Part shown: piece after piece, positions 38,101 through 52,177 of the stretch
Numbering within the stretch: position 1 is the stretch's first letter
Layout of the letters: every line of letters begins with the position of its first letter
Origin: Erythrocercus mccallii
Taxonomy: Eukaryota; Chordata; Aves; Passeriformes; Dicruridae
NCBI GenBank assembly: GCA_013397435.1
Contig: VZRG01000275.1
Span: 186,001 to 250,000 of the forward strand
Reading direction: 5' to 3'
DNA: 64,000 nt
The notes under the pieces: model-generated
The model's database searches: none
What the model saw: only the letters and a program-made list of their open reading frames with translations
What the model was told of the DNA's origin: nothing
Position numbers and translations under genes: made by a program

Positions 38101-41100
38101 ATGTCACCTGAAGTCAGAGTTAACCTCCCTCTACCTGTCTTTCACAGCAGCTTCGTTCTGTAGAGAGAGTTTCTTCCATTTCTGGGCAGCTGGTCCAAGA
38201 CAAGCAGGCCTCACTGAGAGCATGGGTGTGCTACACAGAAGGCTGGGAGTACACACCCACCCAGGCAGGTCCCTGGTCCTCATGCCTGAAAGGATTGCCT
38301 TCATTCTGTGTATTTTGGGTGTTTGTGGTGGGTTTTTTTAGTAACTAGTCCAGCTGCACTGTTGTGAGAAGAAAACAAGACCAGGCCACAGGACGTCAGA
38401 GGGGAAGCAGAGAAACTGCTTACCAGACACTTCATACAGAGGAGATGCAGCTGCCTTAATGCAGATTTCATTTCCATCCCTTCAGCATCACTTTTGTAAA
38501 CACAGTTGCAGTTGGGAGAGTAATTAATTCTAAACATTTTGCATTTTCTCTGTCCCAGCCTGGGAGCCTCCACATACCCAGACAAGTAAAAGCTGTTGGG
38601 CCTGCCCAGAGTATGTGCTACCTGAAAATCTCCTTTTGTAAAGACAGACTCCTGAAGGTTAATCCTGACAATCATGCAGCACCATGTGATCACGTGTGTG
38701 GGTTGCAGTCAAAAATAACAGGAATGTGCCTGGCACAGGAGGCCACAGAGGTAGAAAGAAAAGACCACCATGCTGAACACCAGGGATGCATGATGGAGAC
38801 CTCACTGCAGCTCTGGCCTGACAAACCCTCTCCTTTAGCACTGACGTGCACTGAACTGCCCCATGGTACATGTTTCTGGGGTTACTCTCTCTGGAGAGAT
38901 GCCACCTCTCTTCAATTTGTGCCCAAGACTGTTCTTCCCCACCCACCCCCACCAGGCATCTATACTTAAAAGGCATAACCGAAAGGAATGGTACTCATTT
39001 TTTCTTGGAGATTTAATAACTTGTATTTCAAGACTCCGTCCAATCTATGGAAATTTTACTTTCTAAACTTCACATTTTTTTAGATGGATCAGTCAGATGT
39101 CTGTTGAGTGTTTTAACAACCTGTCAGACTTCTGAGGGTCAATAAAGACACTACAGTAGAATTTAGTGCACTTAAAAGGAGTTTCATATCTCTTTGTCCT
39201 TTGTCCAGCATCTCATTAAAAGGGAAGAAATTGTAAAAGAAATGTTTTTTTCAATTGTTATTACATCTCTGAGTAACTCACCGAAGCAGGATATAGCAAA
39301 ACTTGCTGGATGTAAACAGACTAAACAGAAGAACAGCACTCCACCCAGACATTTAAGCAATTTTTTCAGCTTCCATCATTCAAGTGTTTTTGCTTTACCC
39401 AGCCTCCTTGTTATTAATGGCCATCATGACCCTCTATCCTACTGTCTACAAGTGTCTCCAAACATTGTCTTTGGCTGCAGACAAACAGTACTCAGGCTGA
39501 AGGAGCAGTAACATATCCGTGCTGCTTTTGGAATAAGACATTCTCAGGATGCTCTGCATGCTGGCAGCTGGATATTGTTCCCTTACGAATTCAGTGCTAA
39601 TTTTTACAGCAGCAGAAGCAGAGTCTTTTGCTGTCCCTTGCCAGTGATCTGGGTGTCAGCGTAAGCAGGCCTACTTGTAAAGTATACACGGGCATTCCTG
39701 AGAGAAATGCCTCCCAGAAATTACTTGTCCTGGAAGATTTTATCAGTAAATCAAGTTCATTGTGTCTTGGTTCCAGAAAACCCTACAGGTTAAGAAAGAG
39801 ACCTGCTCAGAAATAACAATCACTTGTTATGTGATTGTTGAGTAACTGAGAATCATACTTTTGCTGACGTTTCTGCGTGGAATGTAAACACTTGGCAGGT
39901 TCATCTGTGAGGTGTTAGCAGAGCTGCTGTGTATGCAGGACTTCCTGAGAAAAGGCCTTCCTGGTAACTCTGTGACATATGCAACTCCAGCAGGTGTTCA
40001 ATTTTTCTTTTGTTCAAAATTCTTAGAAATGTCTTTTATGTTTACTTCCTATACATGCTCAGTAAATTAAGATGTATTAATTAATGTTTGCATTTGTTCT
40101 CAGTAATTCAGCCTACTGTGGTGTCCATGTGCCTTGGCACAGCCTAAGGATGGAGCTGAATTAATGAAGTTTCTTTTTTATTGTAGTTTATCAGAAATTG
40201 GTTTTTTTAAAAGCCTTTCCACCACCCTACCATGCCTTTATAAAAAACTTTGAATATGTTTCTCATGCTTTCTAGGCATAAAAAGGGGTTTTTTAATCAA
40301 CATTGTGTCATATTTTATACTGAAATCAAGTAAAGTACCAAATAATCTCTTTAATTTTTTGTAAAAAAACCCCAGACCTACTCCCAGAAAAAAGCATAAG
40401 TAATTGGGAGCGCCTTACATCACTCCTTGAAGGTCAGTGAGCTCCAAGTAGCTGGGCAAGAGATTTTCAGCCACTGAACTGATACTGAGAACATTGTCTT
40501 ATTTTGAAGCTTCTGGAGTCACTGCAGGTTTTGAAGAACTTCGAGATGGAAGGAGTTTTGCAGTTCCCATTACGGACTGAGGTTTCTGTTTTCCTTGTTT
40601 TCTGCTTCCATCACTGTCTCTACAGATCTGAAATAATTGATTTTAGTTTGCAAAACAAGTTACCCTGTCTGGCTAGCTGGGGAGATTGACTTAAAGACTC
40701 CATTTAAATATCTCTTTAAAGATTAATCTGTTCCTGTCATTTAAATAGCTGTGGTACAAGCGCCTTAGTAAATTTTGGTCATGGGATTTTAGTAACCCAA
40801 AACTAGCATTTATGATGTACTTAAGAAAAAACTCTGAATGCTAAAGACACTAACCATAGTTACTTTTCACTTTAGTAGTATTGAAAGAAAATAGAATATA
40901 GATCTCCCTGGTTCTTAACAGACTGTTATGTTCTGTGGGATGGAAAGCAGTTTTCCCCAGCTGAAACTTCAGAAAAGTCTTTTAAACTGTATTTGGACAG
41001 GGTGACATGAGGTCAAGTAAGCTCTAACCATGTGGGTCAACATCCTGAATATTATCATTTGATTAGCAAAAAGGAGGATTTGGGATCACTGAAACTCTTA

Positions 41101-44100
41101 TTTGATCTGGCTAGGAATTTTTCTGTGACACGCTGCTTTTTATTAGAAAATGATGATTTACCACCAAAGAAAGATTTCCTGGGAACATATCAGTTTCAAT
41201 CAAAATGTTGTTAAGGAACTTGCCTCAGCTGCAAGATTGACTTTCTGGTAAGAGAAATTATGCACTTCTCCAAAATAGTAAATTGTCTCCTTTGCTAGTA
41301 AACACTGAAGACTGGAGTGTATTAAAAGTGGTGCTGGCTAAGGATACAATTCTGTTTCCAAGCTGATTGCCCAGTCTTCCAAATTGTTTCATATTTTTAC
41401 ATGATGCTTTTTGTAAAATGCCTTTTTAAGCTTCCCAGTCTCCTCATTGAATAGCTGATCAATTTTTTCTTGAGTTTATAGAGAATAACTAACTTAGTAG
41501 TTTTGGCACTCAATATGTATACAACAGACCAAGGTTAGAGTCACTGCTTTAAGGTACATTTCTTCATGCAAAAGAAACCTCTCTGACAGAGGGGATCCCC
41601 AGCCTACAGCTGTAAAAAGGCAGTTGGTCGTTTTACCTTTCTTGTGAGACCAGAGCCTCAAACCTATGCATCTTGTGACCTGAATTAGTGCTCTTTCTCT
41701 CCCATCCGTGGGTTGCTAATTACTTCACATGAGTACAGCTCTTCTTTTTTCATGAATCTGAAATGTCAGCAGACCTAACATTCAGTCTCATTACCTGTCC
41801 AACAAGGAAGTTGTTGGGGTTGAATGCTTCTGCAGAGTGGTGGGTAGAACATGCTCATGCTCCCTGCCACCACAGCCCATGGTGCAAGCACACACACATT
41901 TTGATGCGAATTTGAGGCTGTAGGCAGTCTGCAGAGGGGGCAACTGCTTCTCTTAATTTCAACAAGTGAGCAAAACATTACTGGGTTTGCCAACTCTTTA
42001 ACGTAATTAGCACTACCAGCCAGCACCACTACCGTCTGTATTTAGTCTGAAATTCAGCCAGTTGGTTTTCATCCAGTTCCACATCCCTGGCAGACACTGA
42101 GAAATCGAGGAAGCAGTTCATGTCCTCTGAGAAGGCCTACATCAGAGCAGCCTGGCATGGAGGCTCGTTGTCCTTTCTCTGGCCCACACTGAGCAAGAGC
42201 AATTAAAAACCTGGAATCCCACACCTGAGAGTTTCCAAGCAGGGGCAACACCTACCTCAAAATGCCCACCTTCACATACTGAAGTCAGGGAGAGGGTCAT
42301 TTAAATGAAACTTGTTCAGTGAAACAGTGCTGAGATCTCGTCTGCTGCTGATCTTGCCCCAGCTGATGTAGGATCAATGGCACCAGCATGCTGTTGGGCA
42401 TCACGTGAGCCGTCCTCTCCCAATCTGAAGCACAAGCAGCTCTGAGCCAAACCAAAGAAATATGCTCTGTTGGTTTTTCTCAGGAAATGTTGTAGAAGGA
42501 CAAATAAAAAGGGGTGCTGGGAGTATGACAAAGCACCCAGTTAGACAGCCAGATGGGGACACATGTTGCATATGTGCATTTCAAATTTATCATTTGTTTA
42601 AATGTTCATTAGGAAGATAATTCAGAACAGTCAAAAATTTAACATTTATACTGTCATAATTTTGTGGACACAATCTGCTGAGTACAGGAGGGGAAGATCT
42701 AACTGAACCCCTGGAACTGGCAATTCCCACGTTGCTTGATATCTGTGGGATGATGTTCTTTCTTGTCCTAAATTAAAAGCAGATGGTTTTAGGTGTCATT
42801 CTACTCATAGGTCACCTCCAGAGTTGTTTGATATATGAGGCTCTGCTTCCTGATTTAGTTTTGTCTGGCCACCAAAGTTAATTCATATCTTAACATTTCA
42901 TGCTTCTAAAGAGCAGAAACATTTCTACCAAATCAGAACAATAGGCTGTTATTTCTTTAGTCTGACAGACTAGTAGTGTCCTCATTCAAGATTCTTAAAA
43001 TATCCTCTTCTTTTCAATGCTTTACTTTAATCCAAGTCCAGATACAATTTGGAAGTTATCAAAGACCTAGTCAGACTTAAAATCCCAGGAAGAATTTTGG
43101 TCTTTAATTATTTGCACTATTGTGGCAAAAGAGAAGTATAGTATGTAAGAGTTCTTCTGTGTGCTTCTTTTTTAATAATTCCTTTCTTTGATGCTTAAAG
43201 AAATTTGATTTTAATCTCTGGTGTTTTATTTATTCCTGATATGAACAGGTCTGAAGCTGGAACCTAGTAGAAGTTGCACTCATTTTCACCAGGGTGAATA
43301 GCATCAATAGTTTTTTTTTTCATTTCTTTTGAGCACAAATCAGTTCTAGTTGGAAATTTGTCTCAGTGGTTTTGCTTCTACTAATCTCAGATAGATGTGA
43401 TTTGAAAATTATTGATGAGAATTTCATTGTTGCTGACTGATTCACTGTAAAATGTTTTTCTGTTTTGTAAAATATTTAAGCATTTTACTTTGAGACCTGG
43501 GATATGTGCTGGTTTTTTACATTGCAGTTATATTGATGTGAGATAGGATTATGTTCTTTTTCTTAATTGAGAAAAACATGTTCTCCCATATTTCCATGTG
43601 TCCATGCTTTTTTACTGTTACAAAGGAAGTTTATACTCATATACTACTATTAAACAGGTTTAATCTTAGCAGTATTTAAAATAGTTTCGTTCTTGCGTCA
43701 ATTTAAAACTATATCCTTGAAGGCTTAGTCTGAGTGGTGAATGTACTTTGAAGCTCCTGCACAGGTGGATTCATACTCCTCTGAACTGTAGGGAAACCTG
43801 AGCACAACCCCTTGACTCTGGTGCCCTACAGCATTTATGAAAAAGGAGCTTGATGAAGGGATCTGAGAGAGAGCTTTGGCACAGTCCAACAAGGCTCCCA
43901 AGTCTCAGGATGGTTACCAGAGCTTCTGATGCCCCTCTGCACCATCTAGATGTAACCAGAAGTGCCCGACTTCAGTTACTTTTGATGGAAGCTAACATCT
44001 TAATGAGATCTGATCTCAAGTGATTTTCTAAGATTCTGTGCGGTGTATCTTGCATTATGTGACTAGAAATATGGTTCAGATACCATGGGCTGCAATGACC

Positions 44101-44258
44101 TGGCACTGTTGTTGTTATTGAGTCCAATACTTCATTGGAATTACAATGTATTTAAAGAGACTTCAGATTGTTTTTCTTAACAACGTAAGAGTTAATTCTT
44201 TTTGTACTAAATAAATATCAGATGTTTGGTAACTGTTAGGGATTTGTTGTTGTTGCAG
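35175..44258 (+). other. ARHGAP6: ARHGAP6 intron 3 (9.1 kb)
   Basis: Donor gtaaga, acceptor ttgttgcag. No CR1 copy was recognised. It holds a perfect 16-bp inverted repeat at 36972-37022, a smaller 10-bp hairpin at 35784-35815 and a GC-richer block of unknown origin at about 37.7-39.0 kb. Open frames in that block are short, on both strands and unlike any family I know. Confidence 0.85.
36972..37022. repeat. Perfect 16-bp inverted repeat with 19-nt spacer
   Basis: The left arm CAGCTATGTAATTATT at 36972-36987 is the exact reverse complement of AATAATTACATAGCTG at 37007-37022, separated by 19 bases. In the intron transcript it would form a 16-bp hairpin. The stem does not extend beyond these bases. 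It could be the remains of a small palindromic transposon or simply chance in AT-rich DNA. Confidence 0.8.
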
Positions 44259-44515
44259 AATTTATTCCCCAGGCTTTTGGAATGCCTTTGTCTCAAGTGA
44301 TTGCTAATGACCGGGCCTACAAGCTCAAGCAAGACTCTCAGAGAGAAGAGCAAAAAGATGTTTCAGATTTTGTGGCCTTTCTCTTGCCATTTGGAACGAA
44401 AAGACAGAACAAAGAACTTTCAAGCAGTAACTCATCTCTCAGCTCAACCTCAGAAACACCAAATGAATCCACTTCTCCTAACACACCTGAGCCAGCGCCA
44501 CGAGCAAGGAGGCGT
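44259..44515 (+). CDS. ARHGAP6: ARHGAP6 exon 4 (pre-GAP region and Ser/Thr/Pro-rich linker)
   Basis: 257 nt, phase 1 in and 0 out, residues 78-163 of the fragment. It starts with EFIPQAFGMPLSQVIANDRA, a highly conserved ARHGAP6 segment, then a charged stretch, then DFVAFLLPFGTKR. Its last third is low complexity, rich in Ser, Thr, Asn, Glu and Pro, and ends in a basic RARRR run. Such linkers are usually disordered and phosphorylated; that is inference. The acceptor is gttgttgcag and the donor is gtaagt after the CGT Arg codon. The frame stays open into the intron for about 220 nt before a stop at 44738-44740, but that extension shows no family similarity and the strong donor marks the true end. 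Confidence 0.95.
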
Positions 44516-47500
44516 GTAAGTAGACACATCACAATGGGATGTGTGATTGTAGGTCCAGAGGGTCTTGCTAGACCAGCAAAAACCTGTTGTGTGCATGGTC
44601 TGTGGAATACTTTTGTTCAAATAGTGAGTTTTTTTCAGGTGGAAGTTAGCCTCATCAACATCAGAAAACTTAACTGTAGTAGGAGTCTTCTTTTGCTGAC
44701 GCTGGTGGGAAAAGATTATGTAGACTCTGTGAGTCTCTAACAGATCACAAAGAGGCAGAGAGATTATCTAGAAGTCTTCCTGTTTGCCCCATTTATCTAC
44801 TTCCTTCTGTCTTAGTCTTTTAGATTTAACAAATTCCATCTGTCTTCCACCAAATTTTTTCACCAGGGAAAGTCTAAACCTATGTGTTTGATATTTATAG
44901 GTATACTTACCTTAATCTAGTTCTAACCTGATAATAAGTCTGACTATTAATCCCTATCCTTATATTAATAAAAATCCTCACGGTCTAACCCACATCATAT
45001 CCTCTGTGGTAAGTAAGGAGTTGTCAGACTAGATTTGTACAAGGGTCTTTGAAGGATGTTTCTGCATGCAGGCTATGAAGATGCCTTTAAAATCAAAACA
45101 CAGAGTGGTGGTTTGGGTTGGATAATCATCTAAATGTAAAATTGATTATTTTTTAGCATAAATCTGTTCCTTGTAAGTAAATTTTATACTCTGAATTTTC
45201 CAGTTCTACAGTTAGCATTTTTTTTAACTGTGAAATAGAGGTTCTAGACTTCACTGCTTTTTGATTTCATTTGCAATGGAGAGGGAAAAAATGCATAATA
45301 AAATACTTTGAATAAAACCCCTTTTAAGAAATCTGAGGTACAAGAACAGACTCTGGAAAAGAAAGTATTTTCTTAAGAATCTCATCTTCTTTCATCGTTA
45401 GGATAAAACCTGCTTCACAAAAATTCTCTTTTGGGCTCTTCAAACTAGCATTTAAGAGGGGTGGAACTGGAGTAAATTACAAATTGAGAGAAGGCGGGTC
45501 ATGAGGCTCTTTGTTCACCTAGCTGCCAGCTCGAGCTTGAAATCTCTATAGTCTGTCTGCAAAACTGAATGCATGATGTGCTCAGTCTTGTATGTGCATT
45601 ATTGCACATCTGTTGGTCTGTGCGAACCATATGAACAGGCATTTGTGGTCACACAAAAGTGCAAACTAACTTGACGAAGTGTAAAGGGAAACCCATGAAC
45701 TTCTTTCAGAATTTGGCAGTCAGTGACAAAAAAGTTCACTGTATGTACTCATTGGCTTCAGAACCTTTTTTCACAGGAGAGAAAGATAATTCTTGTGTCC
45801 AGAGGTGAGTCATCTGCTGTTCTTTTCATGAAGCGTGAAAAGATTTCTGACATGCATTTGACCAGTGAGCTTGCAGAAGAACATGGATCCTTTGGTACAT
45901 CCATAGACATCCATCAGGACCAAGTTTCTAGAAGCTGAAGGATAGTTTTGCTTGGTTTTTTTTGTTTGGATAGTTGGTTAGTTTTAGGGGGGTTTTTTTA
46001 TCAATACTGGCATTGCAGCCTTCAGAGTGCAGAATTGGAGCCTTTAGTCCATAGCCATGAGGATGCAGTAGGACATGGTTCACCTACAGGGAAGTAAGAG
46101 TAGGCTAAGGGGGGCAGTATGACATGAGGGAGCTGGCATTTTCTCTGGGAAATGAACTTAGCTAATGAATTTCATGAATTGACAATTATTTAACATTAAT
46201 ATCAACTTACGTCCCATATCTTGTCTGTCTTTATAATTCTATTTGTCAGCGCACTTACTCCTTTGCCCCGAGCTTATTTAGGGGATGGTAAGGAAGCCTG
46301 CACTTATCTCTTATCTCTTGGGCACCATTGCACTGTTTGTTTTCAACTGACAAATGCTTACAAAAAAATTTTAAAATTATTTGTTAGTGCAAGCAACTAA
46401 TACAACCAATTTATCACAAAAATGCTGCGCAGACACCTGGCATGCAGTCCTCTTAAACTGGAGGGATTGTTTATCATTGCACCATTCACTTCTTTGCAAC
46501 TGTGTCATTCACTTTGGTGTATTTCAGTGAGTCTTCTAACACTCAGCTGAGACTCTAACTAAGAGGTAGAAGGTAATGCTGGCTGCAGAGTTCATGGTGA
46601 GAGTGCTGTGCTTCTCCCTCCTCCAACAGCTTGACAAAAATCAAAATGTTGCTGCATTTTCTGTGCAAGATTTTTGCCCAGCAGTTGGAAGCTGAGACTT
46701 TAAATTTCACTTTTCTTTGTGTTTCTGTGTGCTTAGCTTAAGACCTCCCCAGTGTATTTACATTTTGAACTTGTCATGGGGGTGCAGGGACTGGTATCCA
46801 TTATGTGCAAAGGTAATGCATGGTAGATGGAACTTGATTTTCTTTAGTTGCTGGGCACTGCAGTTCAGGTATCTCACTGTGTGTTACCAGGCCTGGAGCA
46901 GTGGGCAGTGGTGTGCAGTCTCCTCCTCCACTGTTCCTCAGCAGCCAGGTAGGTCTGTCTGAGCCCAGACTAATAGCTCTGGCTGAGTTTGAGCTGGATC
47001 TGTGGAGCATGTTGGTAACGTTTTCCTGTGCACTTCGTAAAATCAGAGCTGGCCTGGACTTGGTATTGCCAAGCAGTGACTTCAGTTACTGAACTCAAGG
47101 TCACTCTTCCTAAAGCCAGCTCAGTGTGCCGGTTAATCCACAACTTTAATAAAATGCCCAAGGACCACGTTGAACCGACTGTATTTGCATCTATTTTAGG
47201 GATCTGAATCCAATTTAAGTGACTCTAATAATGATTCATGAGGTGAGGATGCTTTGCAGACAGGAAAGGACTAGTAAAGGCAGGATATAAAAGCAGACAT
47301 CTATCACACAGGGGCTGCAGTGGTGAGGGTGGGATTAGGATTTTTAGCGTCAATTGATTCATCTGATGTTTGGAATGCCAAACTCTTAAATCAAAATATC
47401 ATTCAGTTGGAATTTTACACACATGGATCATAGCCAGAGGTTCTTGTTTGGCTTGGATGGGTTTTTTGTTTGTGTTTTTGTTTCCTGTTGGCAGGAAATG

Positions 47501-48972
47501 GTAAAAGGAATCAAGCAGATATACTTTTGAGGGACATCAGAAATAAAGGTCAAAAGCTGCATTCTAAAGGATCTAGTAATTGTTTATAGTAATGTGGGTA
47601 AAAAAAATCTAAAAACTTCACTGTACTTCATTTATACATCTACCATGAGTTACAAGAAACAGAACTATACCTGATAAGTTAAATGGTGTATTTTAAAGGT
47701 ATTATGAACTAGAAATTTATCAATGAGTTTGAAATCTTGGTTGACTTTCTGTGAGTTTTGCCTATGAATTGAAAATCTTTATAAAGTTCAGTTGCCTAGG
47801 CTGATGGAACAAAATACTTCTAGAGCTTGAAGTTCCCTTGTAAGCAATTGTACAGTTCTCATTTAATAGATGTAGAGTTCTGACTAGCAGTCTATAAATT
47901 ACCTGTCAGCAGTGTGCTTTTAACAAACTATCGTTGTCAGAAAAGTTTCTAGTAGGAATTTTCATTTTCTTTATTATTTCTTAGGATGACATGCTGCATC
48001 CCTGTACAGTACATTTTAAGTTACGGTAAAATTTATGCTTTGTTTCAGAAAGAAAGAAAATAGTTCAAAACAGGTATTTTTAATAGGAACAAAACCTGAA
48101 TTTTTTTCGTGTTTTATTATTATTGTAAGACTACATGTAACCTAGAATGTTTCTGCCTCATAAATATAATAAGAATTAAGAGAAATGGTAATTTTGAAGT
48201 GGCAGTAATCTTGTGCTTTGAAAAACAAGTCTTGTTTTTCAAGTGTGAAAATTGAAAAATGCCATAAACGTCCTGCCGCTTGTGCTGCTTTATCCTTTAC
48301 AGACTGCTTTAAGTTCTGCACCTTGCTGTAATCCAAATGCGGCTTTCAAAGCTTGCATTGGAATTTTAATGATTTTAAAATATTAAGATATGTGAAGTAG
48401 AATTCTTTAAAAAATATTACCCCTCAACTTCTCTCATATATCTTTGTGCTGTGATAGAGTGGGATTATTTCAAACTCCACAGCTGTATGTATTTGTGATA
48501 TTAACTCTTAACTGTATATGGTTGTAAATATTTTTGCAGAAGTTTCACTGATACAGTGGTCCAAGCTACAGAAGAAGTAGGCAATAAGATTTAAAAATGT
48601 ATAGATATCTCCATGCACATGAATATGGTACTGTTAAGGTGCACCCACAGACCATGATTCATCCTTGCTCTGCAGTATGTGCGGGCTTACCACAGTAAAA
48701 AGACAGAGTGAATGAGTGGAAAGCATTTTGGTTTTTCAGTATTTTAATTTGTATTTGTTGTAACATGATAAGAATAACACTGGTACCATAGCAATTCTTC
48801 CTCTCCATTACACTGGTATTATAACTTCCTTAATTTATAAAAAATGTTGTAGCTAATTGTATTTTTATATTAGTTTGTTTAAAAAGCAGGTAGGCAAAAG
48901 TCTTTGTTGGACATCCTGTGGTGCTGAGTCTTCCCCAGCCCTACTGATTATTCACGTGTGTGTATTTTACAG
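44516..48972 (+). other. ARHGAP6: ARHGAP6 intron 4 (4.5 kb)
   Basis: Donor gtaagt, acceptor tattttacag. AT-rich sequence with short T-runs near 45.96 kb and a moderately GC-rich stretch around 46.6-47.1 kb. I see no gene or recognisable transposon in it. Confidence 0.85.
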
Positions 48973-49168
48973 GGCGCGATGTCTGTGGACTCTATTACAG
49001 ATCTTGATGACAATCACTCAAGATTGTTGGAGGCTCTCCAGCTCTCTTTGCCAGCAGAAGCCCAGAGCAAGAAAGAAAAGGCAAGAGATAAGAAACTAAG
49101 CCTGAACCCTATTTACAGGCAGGTTCCCCGGCTTGTAGATAGCTGCTGCCAGCACTTGGAAAAGCATG
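48973..49168 (+). CDS. ARHGAP6: ARHGAP6 exon 5 (linker and start of RhoGAP domain)
   Basis: 196 nt, phase 0 in and 1 out, residues 164-228 plus the first base of Gly229. It begins GAMSVDSITDLDDNHSRLLE, an acidic and helical segment, followed by a Lys-rich run and then LNPIYRQVPRLVDSCCQHLE, which starts the RhoGAP fold (in this family the pattern is roughly P-x-hydrophobic-hydrophobic-x-x-C then a helix). The acceptor is tattttacag; the donor gtaaga follows catg. The exon agrees with mammalian ARHGAP6 as I remember it, with only scattered changes. A longer frame beginning in the intron at 48857 reads a different phase and is not coding. Confidence 0.95.
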
Positions 49169-52100
49169 GTAAGAATATTTTGTTTTCCCAGGAGTGGCAG
49201 ATATATTTTTACTATAATATAAATAAATTCCTATTTTGAGAAGTATTTGTAAGGACATCTTTGAAAGCTAGACATTTTCCCTCCTGTTTTGCCTATTGCT
49301 AAAAATACTGTCTCACAAGTAATTATGTACATGATAACTTCTCAAACTGAAAATATGTGCTACAAGCTTCTAAACTGGCCAATAGAGCACAGGGATAGGG
49401 GCTTTTATTGGTGGTCACTCATCTTGTGCTGGGGTGCCAAACTCTGCAGAAACAGCTCTTCACACCCCACAGGTTCACCTGTACCTTCAGAATAAAAAGT
49501 CTGAAATGTGCCAGTCAGTTGGGGTCATTCTTCATAACCAGTGGATCTTAAGGTGTGAGATCTTGATGAACTGTTTAAACTGTAGTGCAAGACTTTTGAT
49601 ATTTGAAGATGGGGGCTCAGAATAACTAAGAATTCCATGCTAAATATATATTAGGTTCCAAGAAGCATGTTCGCTGCAAGGCTTGAAGGCTGAATACTCA
49701 GTTTGTCTCTGGCTTGACTCCTCCTGACCATCCTCAGGCTCAGGCCTGCCCTCTCAAAAGGAAATTACAGATTTCAGCCAGTATTCTTCTTATGTGTTCA
49801 TGATTGTCCAGACACAAGCCTCTCACAGCTTTACATAATGCAGAAACAATAGTCAATCTAGGTATCTGCTCACCTTCTCTGGCAATGTGCCTTAACCTTG
49901 TAAAGCTTTTTAATGATAATGGATAAGTTGATAATTGAGTAACTTGGCCACAGCAAGATGGAATTATCACATGGCCAGATAATCAACAAACCATAAAATA
50001 ATGGTGATTGTAATAGCAAATGATGCATTTGATGCTAATTTCACCAGCAAGAAATCATTTACTAACTCTGAAGGAAAGGCTTTTGTAGATGAGGGACTGC
50101 AATTTAAACAATGCTGAGCTTTCACAATTGATAACTGAAACCTATCTTCCTTACAAATGTATCAAGGAACATTGGAAAAGATAGTCACTGTTAGTCTTTT
50201 ACAGGGATTAGATACCATGGCTGACAAGTAAGCATGGGATGATTAAGTTTGAGATTAGTGACTTCCATCCCTTTAAGCAAAGGTAGCTGACTTTGGAGAA
50301 CATAAAAGTATCTGAGTCAGCCAAAAAAGCCATCCAGCTGAGTATCATTTGGATACTGTGATTTATGTCACCTGATCATCTGTGAAAATTTTTTAATCCT
50401 CTTAATGCACTGTCGTAACAAAGTTCCTTTCTATATGATGCTCTTTACAAAAATATTTGCTTTACATTGAAGTTTCATTTTAAAGGAAATTTATGATGGT
50501 TTATTGTGCATTGTTTAAGATCAAACTATAATATACCACAATTCTATCATCTGATTTAATCTGCTGTCCACAAGACAGTTATTGTAACTGAGAGAAATTT
50601 AAAGATGGTAGAAGATGGACCCTGTAGCAACATAATTTCAAGATATATGATGGACCAAGTTGCTGATTCTGAAAATACTTACCTGTGTGCATAAATCCTT
50701 TTTCAGCAACAAATCACCAGTAGTTTATGATGACTGCTTTAAAGGATAATTTTGAGCATTATATGACAAAAATAGTTATGTTTTCAGACATGAAAGCCCC
50801 TGTCCTTCTTCACCTTTCCCATTTTCCTTGGGATTATGTCCCAGAGGTATAAAGGCCTGGCTTTCTTTAGACCTGCAGTGTAGAACAAGCACTCTATGTC
50901 TGTGTGGGAATGGGTAACCAGCCTGCAGGTTTTGCCCACTGTGTGTATCTCCATCTCAGATGGTTCCTTCCCAGTATTCCTGGGTTAACTATATTACTGC
51001 CCGTCGATGTAATTTTCTGTTAACGAAAGAGTGAAGATTTAAAAAGAGGTGTTATGTTGAGACTAAAAACTAAAAAGCAGAATCCTATCTGAAATTCTCT
51101 GATGAAGATGTACAACTCAAAATGCTGCTCAGGGTGACACATCTCCAAGCAAGTGTAGCCTAATGGCTGTCAAAAGGCATTTGGTTCACAAGGTTATTAA
51201 ACATCTCCTATATGTCAGTAGAGATTAGAGCTGCAGAGTACCCCTTGTTAGACCATAAACTTTCAACTTACAGATAATTTCATCCCTTTTACAAAAGTGT
51301 ATAACCATGTAAAATTACACTATGATCACAGGTCCTTAAGGCTTTAAAATTTCCACTCACATCGTTACTGCTAAAGACCATGTCACCTCTCAAATTTTTC
51401 TGGTCCTGTTAGTCTGCAAGATATGTCCATTCGAGAACCATATCATAATTTGTTGTATTTGTAGTGGCTTTCTACAGGGCTAAAAGAAGATTTGAACTGT
51501 GATCTTATGAAACAGTGGGCAACACAAATTTCCTGATCACTTTAAGTCTAAATGACTAAATGACTTATGCACTTAGCCTAAAAGTGCAACAACAGTGCTT
51601 CCTTATAGCTTTCCCTCTGTATAATAACTGTTCCTACCTTATAGACTGCACACAACTCCCAGTTGAAGTTTTTCCCTCTCAAAGTCTGAGTGCCCTATTT
51701 TTATACCTTTGTAGGATACTCTCAACTTTGTCTTGACAGGCACTTTATAGACAGTGATTGCCCCAAATACCAACTTCATCCTGTACTGAAAGACACAGCT
51801 CAATGCCCATGTATTTAGTTGTTTTACTGTCTATTTCCTTTGATGTCAATCCTGTAAGTTTCACCTGAGCAGTGCCTCAGTCTCTGCATACCTTTGTTCC
51901 TCATAACAATGGCACTACCAAAGTGGCATTACAAGAGATGTCACACAGATGCCATTGTGCAGATTAAGTGTGATCCTTAAAAACCACAGTGGATGGCTTC
52001 TTAATCACAAACAAATCTTGCATCAACATGGTAAGTACCAGTTTGTGGAGAAATATGTTGGTTTGGTTTTTTGTTAATTCTTTTAAGTACACACATAGGT

Positions 52101-52177
52101 CAGAATGCTTTGGTTCAATACAATTTTCAGGAGAAAATTAAACAATAAAATAGTACTATGATGTGTTACACTTGCAG
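49169..52177 (+). other. ARHGAP6: ARHGAP6 intron 5 (3.0 kb)
   Basis: Donor gtaaga, acceptor acttgcag. Plain AT-rich intronic sequence with no repeat family or gene that I recognise. Confidence 0.85.

Noticed and set aside
38937..38953. CCCCACCCACCCCCACC as a minus-strand G-quadruplex
   Set aside because: The last run has only two C, making it at best a weak structure.
44516..44740. Extension of exon 4 open frame into the following intron
   Set aside because: A strong gtaagt donor ends the exon, family similarity stops at the Arg-rich end, and exon 5 continues the protein exactly.
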